DNA from: Pseudomonas sp. SCA2728.1_7
Lineage (GTDB): Bacteria > Pseudomonadota > Gammaproteobacteria > Pseudomonadales > Pseudomonadaceae
Reading direction: 5' to 3'
Assembly (NCBI RefSeq): GCF_018138145.1
Contig: NZ_CP073104.1
Coordinates: forward strand, 5,795,001 to 5,859,000
DNA length: 64,000 nt
Every line of letters starts with the position of its first letter. The first letter of the stretch is position 1. Positions 18,801 to 27,103 of the stretch are shown piece by piece. The notes beneath the pieces were generated by a model that saw nothing but the letters and a program-made list of their open reading frames with translations, searched no databases and was not told where the DNA came from. The position numbers were made by a program, and so were the translations under genes.

Positions 18801-20740
18801 GCAGTTTTGTCGGGTTCGGCAACGGTCTGGACAACGTCATTACTGGCGGCGCCAACAACGACACCCTGTCGGGTGGTGCAGGCGCTGACCAGTTCATCGG
18901 CGGTGCGGGCACTGATACCGTGAGCTACATCGACAGTCCCGGCTCGATCACCATCAACACCAAAACCGGCGTCCACACCGGCATTGCCGAGGGTGATACG
19001 TTCGTTGGCATTGAGGTGATTCAAGGTTCGAACTCCGACGACATTTTCATCAGTGGCGCAGCCGCCGATACGTTCGATGGCTCGATGGGCAACAACGACA
19101 CCGTTGATTACTCGGGTTCGGCAAGCGGTGTGACGGCGAGCCTGCTCAGTGGCGCGGTCGGTGTCGGCGGTGATGCGCAGGGCGACCGACTGTGGAACAT
19201 CGAAACCGTGATCGGCTCGTCATTTGACGACTCGCTGACCGCGAGCCTTGCAGGCAACAAACTGATCGGCGGCGCGGGCAACGACGTGTATTTCGTCAAC
19301 GGCTCGGCAGTGAACGTGATCGAAACCGCCGGCGGTGGCGATGACGAAGTACGCACCGTGGTCACCAACCTGCGTCTGGCCGACAACGTTGAGCGTCTGA
19401 CTTACGTCGGCAACAGCAGTTTTGTCGGGTTCGGCAACGGTCTGGACAACGTCATTACTGGCGGCGCAAACAACGACGTATTGTCGGGTGGTGCGGGGGC
19501 GGACCAATTTATCGGTGGCAATGGTTTTGACGTCGCCAGCTATATCGACAGCCCGACCGGTGTGACGATCAACACCAAGACCGGCGTGAACTCCGGCATC
19601 GCCTTGGGTGATACGTATGTCGGTATCGAGCAAATTCGTGGATCAAATAGCGGCGATATCTTCGTCGGTGGGCTGGGTGCGGATAATTTCGACGGGAGCG
19701 GCGGCACCGACATCCTCAGCTTTGCGAGTGAGACTTCCGGCGTCACGCTGGATTTGAGTCCAACAGTGCTTACCGGTATTGCTGCGGGCGACGCCTACAC
19801 CTCGATCGAGGCGTTCCAGGGCACAAGTTATGCCGACACTTTTACCGGCAGTGCCAGAGCCGCCGAGAGTTTCATTGGAGGTGGCGGTGCGGATACCTTG
19901 ACTGGTGTGGGTCGAGGTGATGGCGCCTGGTACGTCAACAGTTCCGATGCAGTGCAGATCAATCTTCTGACAGGTTCCATCTCCGGCGGCGATGCCCAAG
20001 GTGATGTGCTCATCAATATCGATAATCTGATCGGTTCGGCGTTCAATGACACCTTGACCGGTAACACCTACGCCAACGTGTTGGAGGGTGGAGACGGTAA
20101 CGACGTCTTGTATGGCGGTGATGGCAACGACACTCTGTACGGACATAGCTTCACGGATATCAGCGCTCTGGCCGTAGCTGTCTCGACGCAAAACCAGTCC
20201 GACACCATTTATGGCGGTAATGGCGATGATTACATCATGGGTTACGCGCGCGATGTGGGGTCGGTCTTTTATGGTGAAGCCGGTAATGACAACATCACGG
20301 TCTTTTCAGGCATTGCCAACGGAGGCGACGGTAACGATACGTTGACGGGCTCGGGTCATGGCTACGAACTGCATGGCGGGGCGGGCGCGGACAAGCTGTA
20401 CCTGAATGCTTCGGGTGACGCGTATGGTGGCGAGGGCAGCGATGCATATTTCGTCTCTTCCAAAACCATGGTTGCGATTTCCGATGACGGCACCGCGGGC
20501 ATCGATATCGTCACCCTGAAAAACATCCAGAGCTTCAATGATGTCCGCATCATGACCAACGACCAAGGCGTCTACATCTTCAATGCTGCGGACGTGCAGA
20601 GCGGCAACCTGGACTCCGGTCTTTTCCTGAAGGACTGGAACAAGGGGGCCAACACCATTGAAACCTTCTACACCAACAACGGCGATTCTTTCACCATCCC
20701 GGTGGTAGGGCAGGCAATGGCCGAGTCCTTGATGAGCTGA
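15860..20740 (+). CDS. RTX-type calcium-binding repeat protein, probably type I secreted
   Basis: A 1626-residue acidic, Gly/Asp/Asn-rich protein with no signal peptide. RTX nonapeptides occur at both ends (GNDSLSGGEGNDLLDGG near residue 30; GGDGNDVLYGGDGNDTLYG near 1415). Residues 111-1135 are five 205-residue modules that are almost identical, with a sixth partial copy. Each module has two RTX-like clusters (GGAGNDVYFV, GGANNDTLSGGAGADQFIGG). The last 60 residues (FLKDWNKGANTIETFYTN and a hydrophobic FTIPVVGQAMAESLMS end) resemble the uncleaved C-terminal signal of type I substrates. No exporter gene is adjacent. There is no toxin, protease or lipase motif; an adhesin or surface-layer-like role is possible but unproven. 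The 290 bases upstream of it (15570-15859) hold only the flgE terminator and no recognisable promoter. Confidence 0.8.
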   Translation: MAVINGTSGTDTLVGTSSADELYGFAGNDSLSGGEGNDLLDGGAGADVLNGGNGIDTASYANSTAGVTVNLVSGTGIGGDAQGDTLTSIETVVGSAFNDNLTASLAGNSLIGGAGNDVYFVNGSAVNVIETAGGGDDEVRTVVTNLRLADNVERLTYVGNSSFVGFGNGLDNVITGGANNDTLSGGAGADQFIGGAGTDTVSYIDSPGSITINTKTGVHTGIAEGDTYVGIEVIQGSNSDDIFISGAAADTFDGSMGNNDTVDYSGSASGVTASLLSGAVGVGGDAQGDRLWNIETVIGSSFDDSLTASLAGNKLIGGAGNDVYFVNGSAVNVIETAGGGDDEVRTVVTNLRLADNVERLTYVGNSSFVGCGNGLDNVITGGANNDTLSGGAGADQFIGGAGTDTVSYIDSPGSITINTKTGVHTGIAEGDTFVGIEVIQGSNSDDIFISGAAADTFDGSMGNNDTVDYSGSASGVTASLLSGAVGVGGDAQGDRLWNIETVIGSSFGDSLTASLAGNKLIGGAGNDVYFVNGSAVNVIETAGGGDDEVRTVVTNLRLADNVERLTYVGNSSFVGFGNGLDNVITGGANNDTLSGGAGADQFIGGAGTDTVSYIDSPGSITINTKTGVHTGIAEGDTYVGIEVIQGSNSDDIFISGAAADTFDGSMGNNDTVDYSGSASGVTASLLSGAVGVGGDAQGDRLWNIETVIGSSFDDSLTASLAGNKLIGGAGNDVYFVNGSAVNVIETAGGGDDEVRTVVTNLRLADNVERLTYVGNSSFVGFGNGLDNVITGGANNDTLSGGAGADQFIGGAGTDTVSYIDSPGSITINTKTGVHTGIAEGDTFVGIEVIQGSNSDDIFISGAAADTFDGSMGNNDTVDYSGSASGVTASLLSGAVGVGGDAQGDRLWNIETVIGSSFDDSLTASLAGNKLIGGAGNDVYFVNGSAVNVIETAGGGDDEVRTVVTNLRLADNVERLTYVGNSSFVGFGNGLDNVITGGANNDTLSGGAGADQFIGGAGTDTVSYIDSPGSITINTKTGVHTGIAEGDTFVGIEVIQGSNSDDIFISGAAADTFDGSMGNNDTVDYSGSASGVTASLLSGAVGVGGDAQGDRLWNIETVIGSSFDDSLTASLAGNKLIGGAGNDVYFVNGSAVNVIETAGGGDDEVRTVVTNLRLADNVERLTYVGNSSFVGFGNGLDNVITGGANNDVLSGGAGADQFIGGNGFDVASYIDSPTGVTINTKTGVNSGIALGDTYVGIEQIRGSNSGDIFVGGLGADNFDGSGGTDILSFASETSGVTLDLSPTVLTGIAAGDAYTSIEAFQGTSYADTFTGSARAAESFIGGGGADTLTGVGRGDGAWYVNSSDAVQINLLTGSISGGDAQGDVLINIDNLIGSAFNDTLTGNTYANVLEGGDGNDVLYGGDGNDTLYGHSFTDISALAVAVSTQNQSDTIYGGNGDDYIMGYARDVGSVFYGEAGNDNITVFSGIANGGDGNDTLTGSGHGYELHGGAGADKLYLNASGDAYGGEGSDAYFVSSKTMVAISDDGTAGIDIVTLKNIQSFNDVRIMTNDQGVYIFNAADVQSGNLDSGLFLKDWNKGANTIETFYTNNGDSFTIPVVGQAMAESLMS
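16190..19497 (+). repeat. 615-bp tandem repeat array inside the RTX gene
   Basis: Five complete units start at 16190, 16805, 17420, 18035 and 18650, and a partial one at 19265. The spacing is exactly 615 bp (205 codons). Units differ by scattered, mostly synonymous changes, e.g. TATGTT/TTCGTT in the GDTYVG/GDTFVG position, which indicates recent duplication or gene conversion. The first unit differs from the rest at its start (NSL versus NKL) and the last diverges after GGANND. Confidence 0.95.
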
Positions 20741-20756
20741 CGGAGGCTGCAACATA

Positions 20757-20797
20757 AAAACGGCGAGGCCCGCAATCAGGGCTTCGCCGTTTTTTAT
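20757..20797 (+). terminator. Terminator after the RTX gene
   Basis: AAAACGGCGAGGCCC paired with GGGCTTCGCCGTTTTTT, 16 bases past the stop; one bulge/mismatch. Confidence 0.88.
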
Positions 20798-20817
20798 GCC
20801 TGTGGTTTTTTCCAGAC

Positions 20818-20865
20818 AAAAGAAAACCCCCGACACACCAGAAGTCTGTCGGGGGTTTTCTTTTG
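20818..20865 (-). terminator. Terminator after nrdA
   Basis: AAAAGAAAACCCCCGACA and its exact complement around a CACCAGAAGTC-type loop. Long 18-bp stem, symmetrical, so it can act in both directions; placed 44 bases past the nrdA stop. Confidence 0.9.
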
Positions 20866-20909
20866 CCTGAAGAGTATCAGGCGTCTCGCAACGCCTGACT
20901 CAGCTCAGC

Positions 20910-23804
20910 TTATTGGCAAGCTTCGCAATCCGGCTCGTCAATGGCGCAAGCCTTTGGCACTGGAGCAGGACCGGCAGGAGCAGCCAGAACCGAATCGTCG
21001 CCGTGGTTGCCGCCGCTGGAAACAGCGTTCAGCTTGCTGGTGCTGATGGTCGACTTCTCGGTGCTGGTCGCGGCCAGGGCACGGAGGTAGTAAGTGGTTT
21101 TCAGACCACGGTACCAGGCCATGCGGTAGGTCACGTCGAGCTTCTTGCCCGATGCGCCAGCGATGTACAGGTTCAGCGACTGGGCCTGGTCGATCCACTT
21201 CTGACGACGGCTGGCCGCGTCAACGATCCACTTGGTGTCCACTTCGAACGCGGTCGCGTAGAGCTCTTTGAGTTCCTGCGGGATGCGCTCGATCTGCTGA
21301 ACCGAACCGTCGTAGTACTTCAGGTCGTTGATCATGACCGAGTCCCACAGACCGCGAGCCTTGAGGTCGCGAACCAGGTACGGGTTGATCACGGTGAATT
21401 CGCCCGACAGGTTCGATTTCACATAGAGGTTCTGGTAGGTCGGTTCGATCGACTGCGATACGCCAGTGATGTTGGCGATGGTCGCGGTCGGTGCGATGGC
21501 CATGATGTTCGAGTTACGAATGCCTTTCTGTACACGGGCGCGAACCGGTGCCCAGTCCAGGGTTTCGTTCAGGTCGACATCGATGTACTTCTGGCCGCGT
21601 TGCTCGATCAGGATCTGTTGCGAATCCAGCGGCAGGATGCCTTTGGACCACAGCGAACCCTGGAACGTCTCGTACGCGCCACGCTCGTCAGCCAGGTCGC
21701 AGGAAGCCTGGATCGCGTAGTAGCTGACCGCTTCCATCGACTTGTCGGCGAACTCGACGGCAGCGTCGGAACCGTAAGGGATGTGCTGCAGGTACAAAGC
21801 GTCCTGGAAGCCCATGATGCCCAGACCGACCGGACGGTGCTTGAAGTTGGAGTTCTTCGCTTGTGGCACCGAGTAGTAGTTGATGTCGATAACGTTATCG
21901 AGCATGCGAACAGCGGTGTTCACGGTGCGTTCCAGCTTGGCGGTGTCCAGCTTGCCGTTGACGATGTGGTTCGGCAGGTTGATCGAGCCCAGGTTGCAAA
22001 CGGCGATCTCGTCCTTGTTGGTGTTCAAGGTGATCTCGGTGCACAGGTTCGAGCTGTGAACCACGCCGACGTGCTGCTGCGGGCTGCGCAGGTTGCACGG
22101 GTCTTTGAAAGTCAGCCATGGGTGGCCGGTTTCAAACAGCATGGAGAGCATTTTGCGCCACAGGTCTTTGGCCTGGATGGTCTTGAACAGTTTGACCTTG
22201 CCTGGGTATTCGGTCAGGGCTTCGTAGTACTCGTAGCGCTCTTCGAAGGCTTTACCGGTCAGGTCGTGCAGGTCCGGCACTTCGGATGGCGAGAACAGGG
22301 TCCACTTGCCGTCATCGAAGACACGCTTCATGAACAGGTCAGGGATCCAGTTGGCGGTGTTCATGTCGTGGGTACGACGACGATCATCACCGGTGTTCTT
22401 GCGGAGTTCGATGAACTCTTCGATGTCCATGTGCCAGGTTTCCAGGTAAGCGCAGACAGCGCCTTTGCGCTTGCCACCCTGGTTAACGGCTACCGCGGTG
22501 TCGTTCACTACCTTGAGGAACGGAACCACGCCTTGCGACTTGCCGTTGGTGCCCTTGATGTACGAACCCAGTGCACGCACCGGCGTCCAGTCGTTGCCCA
22601 GGCCGCCAGCAAATTTCGACAACATGGCGTTATCGTGGATCGCGTGATAGATGCCCGACAGGTCATCCGGCACGGTGGTCAGGTAGCAGCTCGACAGCTG
22701 TGGACGCAGGGTACCGGCGTTGAACAGGGTCGGGGTCGACGACATGTAGTCGAAGGACGACAGCAGGTTGTAGAACTCGATCGCACGGTCTTCTTTGTGC
22801 TTCTCTTCGATCGCCAGGCCCATGGCCACGCGCATGAAGAAGATCTGCGGCAGTTCGAAACGAATACCATCCTTGTGGATGAAGTAACGGTCGTACAGGG
22901 TTTGCAGGCCCAGGTAGGTGAATTGCTGATCACGCTCGTGGTTGATCGCCTTGCCCAGTTTTTCCAGGTCGAAGGAGGCCAGCACAGGGTTCAGCAGTTC
23001 GAACTCGATACCTTTGGCGATGTAGGCCGGCAGAGCCTTGGCGTACAGGTCGACCATTTCGTGGTGAGTGGCGCTTTCGGCCACACCGAGGAAACCCAGA
23101 CCTTCGGCACGCAGGGTGTCCATCAGCAGGCGGGCGGTCACGAACGAGTAGTTCGGCTCACGCTCAACCAGGGTACGAGCGGTCATCACCAGGGCGGTGT
23201 TGACGTCGGTCAGGGCCACGCCGTCGTAGAGGTTTTTCAGGGTTTCGCGCTGGATCAGGTCGCCGTCGACTTCTTCCAGACCTTCGCAGGCTTCGGTGAC
23301 GATGGTGTTCAGACGACCCATGTCCAGCGGCGCCAGGCTGCCGTCAGCACGGGTGATGCGGATCGACGGGTGAGCGTTGACCGCTTCTTCGGCCGGCGCG
23401 TGGGCAGCGCGTTCTTTCGAACGACCGTCACGGTAGATCACGTAGTCGCGCGCAACTTTCTGCTCGCCGGCACGCATCAGGGCCAGTTCGACCTGGTCCT
23501 GGATTTCTTCGATGTGGATGGTGCCACCCGACGGCATACGACGCTTGAAGGTGGCGGTGACCTGTTCGGTCAGGCGCGCAACAGTGTCGTGGATTCGCGA
23601 CGAAGCGGCAGCGGTGCCGCCTTCAACTGCGAGGAACGCTTTGGTGATAGCGACGGTGATCTTGTCATCGGTGTAAGGAACGACAGTGCCATTACGCTTG
23701 ATCACGCGCAGTTGGCCAGGCGCGGTGGCTGCCAGATCCGAATTCGAATCAGCGGCCTGCGGCAAGGTGCCCTGCGGGTTCTCGCGAGTTGTGTCGGTTT
23801 GCAT
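20910..23804 (-). CDS. nrdA: Class Ia ribonucleoside-diphosphate reductase, alpha subunit
   Basis: A 964-residue large subunit that reduces NDPs to dNDPs with the NrdB radical subunit. The N-terminal region has two ATP-cone-like segments (RVIKRNGTVVPYTDDKITVA near 40; IRITRADGSLAPLDMGRL near 150), an extended form typical of Pseudomonas. Catalytic-core motifs include SSCYLTTVPDD, KRKGAVCAYLETWHMDIEEF (in two pieces), NLCTEITLNT and AVCNLGSINLPNH, and the C-terminus ends in the redox pair CEAC. ATG 23804 is chosen by resemblance to the P. aeruginosa N-terminus; an in-frame ATG at 23822 is possible. nrdB is not downstream: a terminator and the convergent RTX gene follow. Confidence 0.95.
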   Translation of the reverse strand: MQTDTTRENPQGTLPQAADSNSDLAATAPGQLRVIKRNGTVVPYTDDKITVAITKAFLAVEGGTAAASSRIHDTVARLTEQVTATFKRRMPSGGTIHIEEIQDQVELALMRAGEQKVARDYVIYRDGRSKERAAHAPAEEAVNAHPSIRITRADGSLAPLDMGRLNTIVTEACEGLEEVDGDLIQRETLKNLYDGVALTDVNTALVMTARTLVEREPNYSFVTARLLMDTLRAEGLGFLGVAESATHHEMVDLYAKALPAYIAKGIEFELLNPVLASFDLEKLGKAINHERDQQFTYLGLQTLYDRYFIHKDGIRFELPQIFFMRVAMGLAIEEKHKEDRAIEFYNLLSSFDYMSSTPTLFNAGTLRPQLSSCYLTTVPDDLSGIYHAIHDNAMLSKFAGGLGNDWTPVRALGSYIKGTNGKSQGVVPFLKVVNDTAVAVNQGGKRKGAVCAYLETWHMDIEEFIELRKNTGDDRRRTHDMNTANWIPDLFMKRVFDDGKWTLFSPSEVPDLHDLTGKAFEERYEYYEALTEYPGKVKLFKTIQAKDLWRKMLSMLFETGHPWLTFKDPCNLRSPQQHVGVVHSSNLCTEITLNTNKDEIAVCNLGSINLPNHIVNGKLDTAKLERTVNTAVRMLDNVIDINYYSVPQAKNSNFKHRPVGLGIMGFQDALYLQHIPYGSDAAVEFADKSMEAVSYYAIQASCDLADERGAYETFQGSLWSKGILPLDSQQILIEQRGQKYIDVDLNETLDWAPVRARVQKGIRNSNIMAIAPTATIANITGVSQSIEPTYQNLYVKSNLSGEFTVINPYLVRDLKARGLWDSVMINDLKYYDGSVQQIERIPQELKELYATAFEVDTKWIVDAASRRQKWIDQAQSLNLYIAGASGKKLDVTYRMAWYRGLKTTYYLRALAATSTEKSTISTSKLNAVSSGGNHGDDSVLAAPAGPAPVPKACAIDEPDCEACQ

Positions 23805-24131
23805 GGGGGGTGGTCTCCACATTCTCTATGTTTGTTTGGCACCGTCATGGTGCTCACCGTTCTGTACCGAAGCACTGCAACCGACAAGCGTCGGCGTAAC
23901 AACTTCGGAACAGTAGGAAAAAGGCTTGTAACGCCGCATCCTTGCCGAAGTCTTTGGCGCCGAACCAAGGCTCGAGCCAAACTCCTTCCAGGGTGACAGT
24001 AATGACTGCAACACCCGTACCGTTCCGGTCGTTTCCGGCCTAAAAAACGGTGCCATCCGCAAGTGCGGTTTGGGCTTTGAAAAACTTGCTTGGTTCAACC
24101 GGAAACTGGCAATAAAGCACTTGAGTTTCAG

Positions 24132-24179
24132 GCCCTAAATGTGGTTGGGCGTTTGAGCGTAAAACCCTATATGTAGGGT
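24132..24179 (-). promoter_or_regulatory. Candidate tandem NrdR boxes upstream of nrdA
   Basis: ACCCTATATGTAGGGT at 24164-24179 is a near-perfect palindrome of the NrdR-box type (core CTATATNTAG). A second, degenerate copy GCCCTAAATGTGGTTG lies at 24132-24147, exactly 32 bp away, matching the roughly three-turn spacing at which NrdR, the ribonucleotide reductase repressor, binds paired boxes. Confidence 0.75.
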
Positions 24180-24237
24180 CTCTCCTTGCGCCGTGCTACA
24201 AGATAATGCGTTTCAAGGGTGCTTGCAACGTACTAGC

Positions 24238-24246
24238 TGTGGATAA
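24238..24246 (-). promoter_or_regulatory. DnaA box upstream of nrdA
   Basis: TGTGGATAA, the exact complement of the consensus TTATCCACA, 59 bases beyond the NrdR boxes. DnaA sites at nrd promoters are known in E. coli; here the function is inferred. Confidence 0.6.
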
Positions 24247-24505
24247 ACCTGTGCGTAAATTGTGTAAGAAATCCGGAATTCGCGTGTAGGCCGCGAACCT
24301 GCTGAGCTAGACCGTCTGTCACTGTTTTTTCACCGAGAAAAACGCTTCAGCGGATTTTTAAGGGCGCGAACCCTATCACAAAAAACCGCCTTGTCCGAAC
24401 GCATTTACCGACTTGTGTTCTGGCGGTACGCCGTTTATACATCGGCCCATGCGCAGGCATTGTTATCCTCCAGAAACATGACAAAAGGACGGGAGGATCC
24501 AAAAC

Positions 24506-24596
24506 TGTGGGAGCGAGCCTGCTCGCGAATGCGCTATGTCAGATGACTCAGATGTTGGCTGACAGGATGCCTTCGCGAGCAGGCTCGCTCCCACAG
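24506..24596. repeat. REP doublet (REPIN), class B
   Basis: TGTGGGAGCGAGCCTGCTCG at 24506 and the inverted copy ending at 24596, just before the regulator gene. Confidence 0.9.
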
Positions 24597-24657
24597 GGAA
24601 TTGTGTTGGGTCAGATGTTCTTCCTTTATTAATAACAATAGAAAGCAGAGGTCATCG

Positions 24658-25380
24658 GTGGAGCAACAAGCCTTTCAGGTATTGATCGTCGAGGATGACC
24701 AGCGACTGGCCGAACTGACGCGCGACTACCTGCAAGCCAATGGACTGCGCGTGGACATCGAAGGCAACGGTGCGCTGGCGGCGGCACGGATCATCAAGGA
24801 GCAGCCGGATCTGGTGATCCTTGACCTGATGCTGCCCGGCGAAGATGGCCTGAGCATTTGCCGTAAGGTGCGCAATCATTTCGATGGGCCGATTCTGATG
24901 CTCACCGCGCGCACCGACGATGCCGATCAGATCCAGGGGCTCGACCTCGGTGCCGACGATTACGTGTGCAAACCGGTGCGCCCGCGTCTGTTGCTGGCGC
25001 GCATCCAGGCGTTGCTGCGACGTAGCGACACACCTGAACCGGTCGCCGAAAAATCCCGTCGTCTGCAATTTGGTCCGTTGGTGGTCGACGACGCCTTGCG
25101 CGAGGCGTGGCTGAGTGACAATGGCATCGAACTGACCAGCGCCGAGTTCGATCTGTTATGGCTGCTGGTGTCCAACGCCGGGCGCATTCTGTCCCGCGAA
25201 GAAATCTTCACCGCCCTGCGCGGCATCGGCTATGACGGCCAGGACCGCTCGATCGATGTGCGCATTTCGCGCATTCGCCCGAAAATCGGTGACGACCCCG
25301 ACCATCCACGCCTGATCAAGACCATTCGCAGCAAAGGCTACCTGTTCGTCCCCGAAGCCTGCGTAGATCTGCCGCTGTGA
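24658..25380 (+). CDS. OmpR-family response regulator, RstA-like
   Basis: A 240-residue regulator: receiver with E12-D13-D14 (IVEDDQ), D56 in LILDLMLPGEDG-like context and K in VCKPV; winged-helix C-terminal domain with LTSAEFDLLWLLVSNAGRI and DRSIDVRISRIRPKIGDD. The start is GTG 24658 with GAGGT upstream; the longer ATG-like frame from 24601 reads through the end of the REP. It overlaps its kinase by 4 bases. Position next to nrdA and similarity fit the PA1157/PA1158 pair of P. aeruginosa, related to RstAB. The signal is unknown. Confidence 0.88.
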   Translation: MEQQAFQVLIVEDDQRLAELTRDYLQANGLRVDIEGNGALAAARIIKEQPDLVILDLMLPGEDGLSICRKVRNHFDGPILMLTARTDDADQIQGLDLGADDYVCKPVRPRLLLARIQALLRRSDTPEPVAEKSRRLQFGPLVVDDALREAWLSDNGIELTSAEFDLLWLLVSNAGRILSREEIFTALRGIGYDGQDRSIDVRISRIRPKIGDDPDHPRLIKTIRSKGYLFVPEACVDLPL

Positions 25381-26987
25381 ATTCGATCTTCCTGCGCATC
25401 TACGGCGGCATGTGCGCAGCGATCATTCTGGTGGCGGTGCTCGGGGTGCTGGCGCTGAACCTGCTCAACCAGGTGCGCAGCGAGCAGTACCGCGAACGTC
25501 TGGCCCACGGCACGTTCTCGCTGATGGCCGGCAACCTGCAGCCGATGAACGAAACCGAGCGTCATCGCGCGTTGCTGGTGTGGGAGCGTTTACTGGGGAT
25601 TCCGCTGGCGCTGAAGAAATTTGCCGAAACCGACCTTGATCTGACCCAGCGCACCCGCGTGCAGCGTGGTCAGGCGTTGGTCGAGCAGACCGGACCGCAC
25701 GCGGCGAAGGTCTATCGAATGGTCAGCGACAAAGAGCAACTGGTGCTGGTGGGGGAAGTGCAGCAGATCAGCGAACAACTGGCTCGCGCGACTATTTACC
25801 TGTTGGCCGATGAGCTGGTGCGCGTACCGGTCGGCGAGCAACCCAAGCGCCTCGCGCAGATAAAGGAAGAGAAAGGCTTCGGCTTTGATCTGCGCCTGGT
25901 CACGGTGAATGACGCCGACATGGACGAAGACCAGAGCCGCCGCGTGGCCGAAGGCGATACGGTAATGGCGCTGGGCAAGGGCGGCGATTCGATTCGCGTG
26001 TTTGCCGGCATGGTCGGCACGCCGTGGGTGCTGGAGATCGGCCCGCTGTATCAGATGAACCCGTACCCGCCGGAATGGCTGGTGCTGATTGCGGCACTTG
26101 GTCTGAGCCTGATCGGCCTTATCGTTTATCTGTTGGTGCGTCAGCTCGAACGCCGTTTGCGCGGCCTCGAAGCAGCGGCCACGCGGATTGCCAAGGGCAG
26201 CCTGGAAACCCGTGTGCCGGCGCGCGGTGCCGACTCGGTGGGGCGTCTGGCGTCGGCGTTCAACGGCATGGCCGAGCACTTGCAACAGTTGCTGGCGATC
26301 CAGCGCGAACTGGTGCGCGCGGTGTCCCATGAATTACGCACGCCGGTGGCACGCCTGCGTTTCGGTCTGGAAATGATCGGCTCGGCGACCACGCCGCAAG
26401 CGCTGGAGAAGTACCGCGAAGGCATGGATCACGACATCGAAGACCTCGATAAGCTGGTCGATGAAATGCTCACCTATGCGCGACTGGAGCAAGGTTCGCC
26501 GGCGCTGACCTTCCAGCGCATCGATCTGGATGCGCTGGTCAATCAGGTAATTGAAGAGCTGGCGCCGTTGCGCGCCGAGGTCACCGTGCAGCGGGGTTTG
26601 TGCCTGTCTGCTGCGGACAACGATGATGCCTGGGTCGAAGCCGAGCCACGCTATCTGCATCGAGCGCTGCAGAATCTGGTGAGCAACGCGATGCGCCATG
26701 CACGTTCGAACGTGACGGTGAGTTATCAGGTCGGGCAATTGCGCTGCCGCGTGGATGTCGAAGATGACGGGCCGGGCGTGCCGGAAGTGGCGTGGGAGCG
26801 GATTTTTACACCGTTTCTACGTCTGGACGACAGCCGCACACGGGCGTCGGGCGGGCATGGTCTGGGGTTGTCGATTGTGCGACGGATCATTCACTGGCAT
26901 GACGGCCGGGCGATCATTGGCAAGAGCAAGAGTCTGGGCGGGGCTTGTTTTAGCCTGAGTTGGCCGAGGAATCAGGAACGCCGTTGA
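25377..26987 (+). CDS. Sensor histidine kinase, RstB-like
   Basis: A 536-residue inner-membrane kinase: TM1 about 9-31, periplasmic domain to about 233, TM2 about 235-255, HAMP, HisKA with H318 in AVSHELRTPVARL, and HATPase_c with NLVSNAMRHA, DDGPGV and GGHGLGLSIV. The start is GTG 25377, which overlaps the TGA of the regulator (GTGA), so translation is coupled. The periplasmic region of about 200 residues resembles RstB-type sensors only weakly; I cannot name the ligand. Confidence 0.88.
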   Translation: MNSIFLRIYGGMCAAIILVAVLGVLALNLLNQVRSEQYRERLAHGTFSLMAGNLQPMNETERHRALLVWERLLGIPLALKKFAETDLDLTQRTRVQRGQALVEQTGPHAAKVYRMVSDKEQLVLVGEVQQISEQLARATIYLLADELVRVPVGEQPKRLAQIKEEKGFGFDLRLVTVNDADMDEDQSRRVAEGDTVMALGKGGDSIRVFAGMVGTPWVLEIGPLYQMNPYPPEWLVLIAALGLSLIGLIVYLLVRQLERRLRGLEAAATRIAKGSLETRVPARGADSVGRLASAFNGMAEHLQQLLAIQRELVRAVSHELRTPVARLRFGLEMIGSATTPQALEKYREGMDHDIEDLDKLVDEMLTYARLEQGSPALTFQRIDLDALVNQVIEELAPLRAEVTVQRGLCLSAADNDDAWVEAEPRYLHRALQNLVSNAMRHARSNVTVSYQVGQLRCRVDVEDDGPGVPEVAWERIFTPFLRLDDSRTRASGGHGLGLSIVRRIIHWHDGRAIIGKSKSLGGACFSLSWPRNQERR

Positions 26988-27011
26988 GATGTGTGGTGGC
27001 GGGTCTGGCCT

Positions 27012-27080
27012 CATCGCGAGCAGGCTCACTCCTACAGGGGAACGCATTTCAAATGTAGGCCTTCGCCTGCTCGCGATAGG
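27012..27080. repeat. REP doublet (REPIN), class A, degenerate right arm
   Basis: CATCGCGAGCAGGCTCACTC at 27012 and a diverged right arm GTAGGCCTTCGCCTGCTCGC ending at 27080. The spacer GGGGAACGCATTTCAAATG is shared with 27878 and almost with 36136. Confidence 0.85.
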
Positions 27081-27103
27081 GTCAGTGCCCGCAACACAAA
27101 TCT

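Larger units (their letters stand above)
23805..24657. other. 850-bp intergenic region between nrdA and the RstA-like regulator
   Basis: This long divergent gap holds the NrdR-box pair and DnaA box on the nrdA side and a REP doublet on the regulator side, listed separately. The roughly 330 bases between the NrdR boxes and the nrdA start would be an unusually long leader if transcription begins near the boxes; it contains short hairpins such as CCGCAAGTGCGG (about 24056) but no riboswitch or ORF that I recognise. Confidence 0.6.

Noticed and set aside
16190..19497. CRISPR-like array
   Set aside because: Units are 615 bp, contiguous, in frame and protein-coding, without unique spacers.
16036..19633. 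Repeated 92- and 139-codon minus-strand frames at 615-bp spacing
   Set aside because: They are shadows of the repeat modules; their periodicity is that of the RTX gene.
15860..20740. Hemolysin or other RTX toxin
   Set aside because: There is no hydrophobic pore region, acylation site, protease or lipase motif, and no hlyC/B/D-type genes.
20913..23996. A 1027-codon open frame on the plus strand opposite nrdA
   Set aside because: It is antisense to a fully convincing NrdA, has no domain, and arises from the GC-rich third-position bias.
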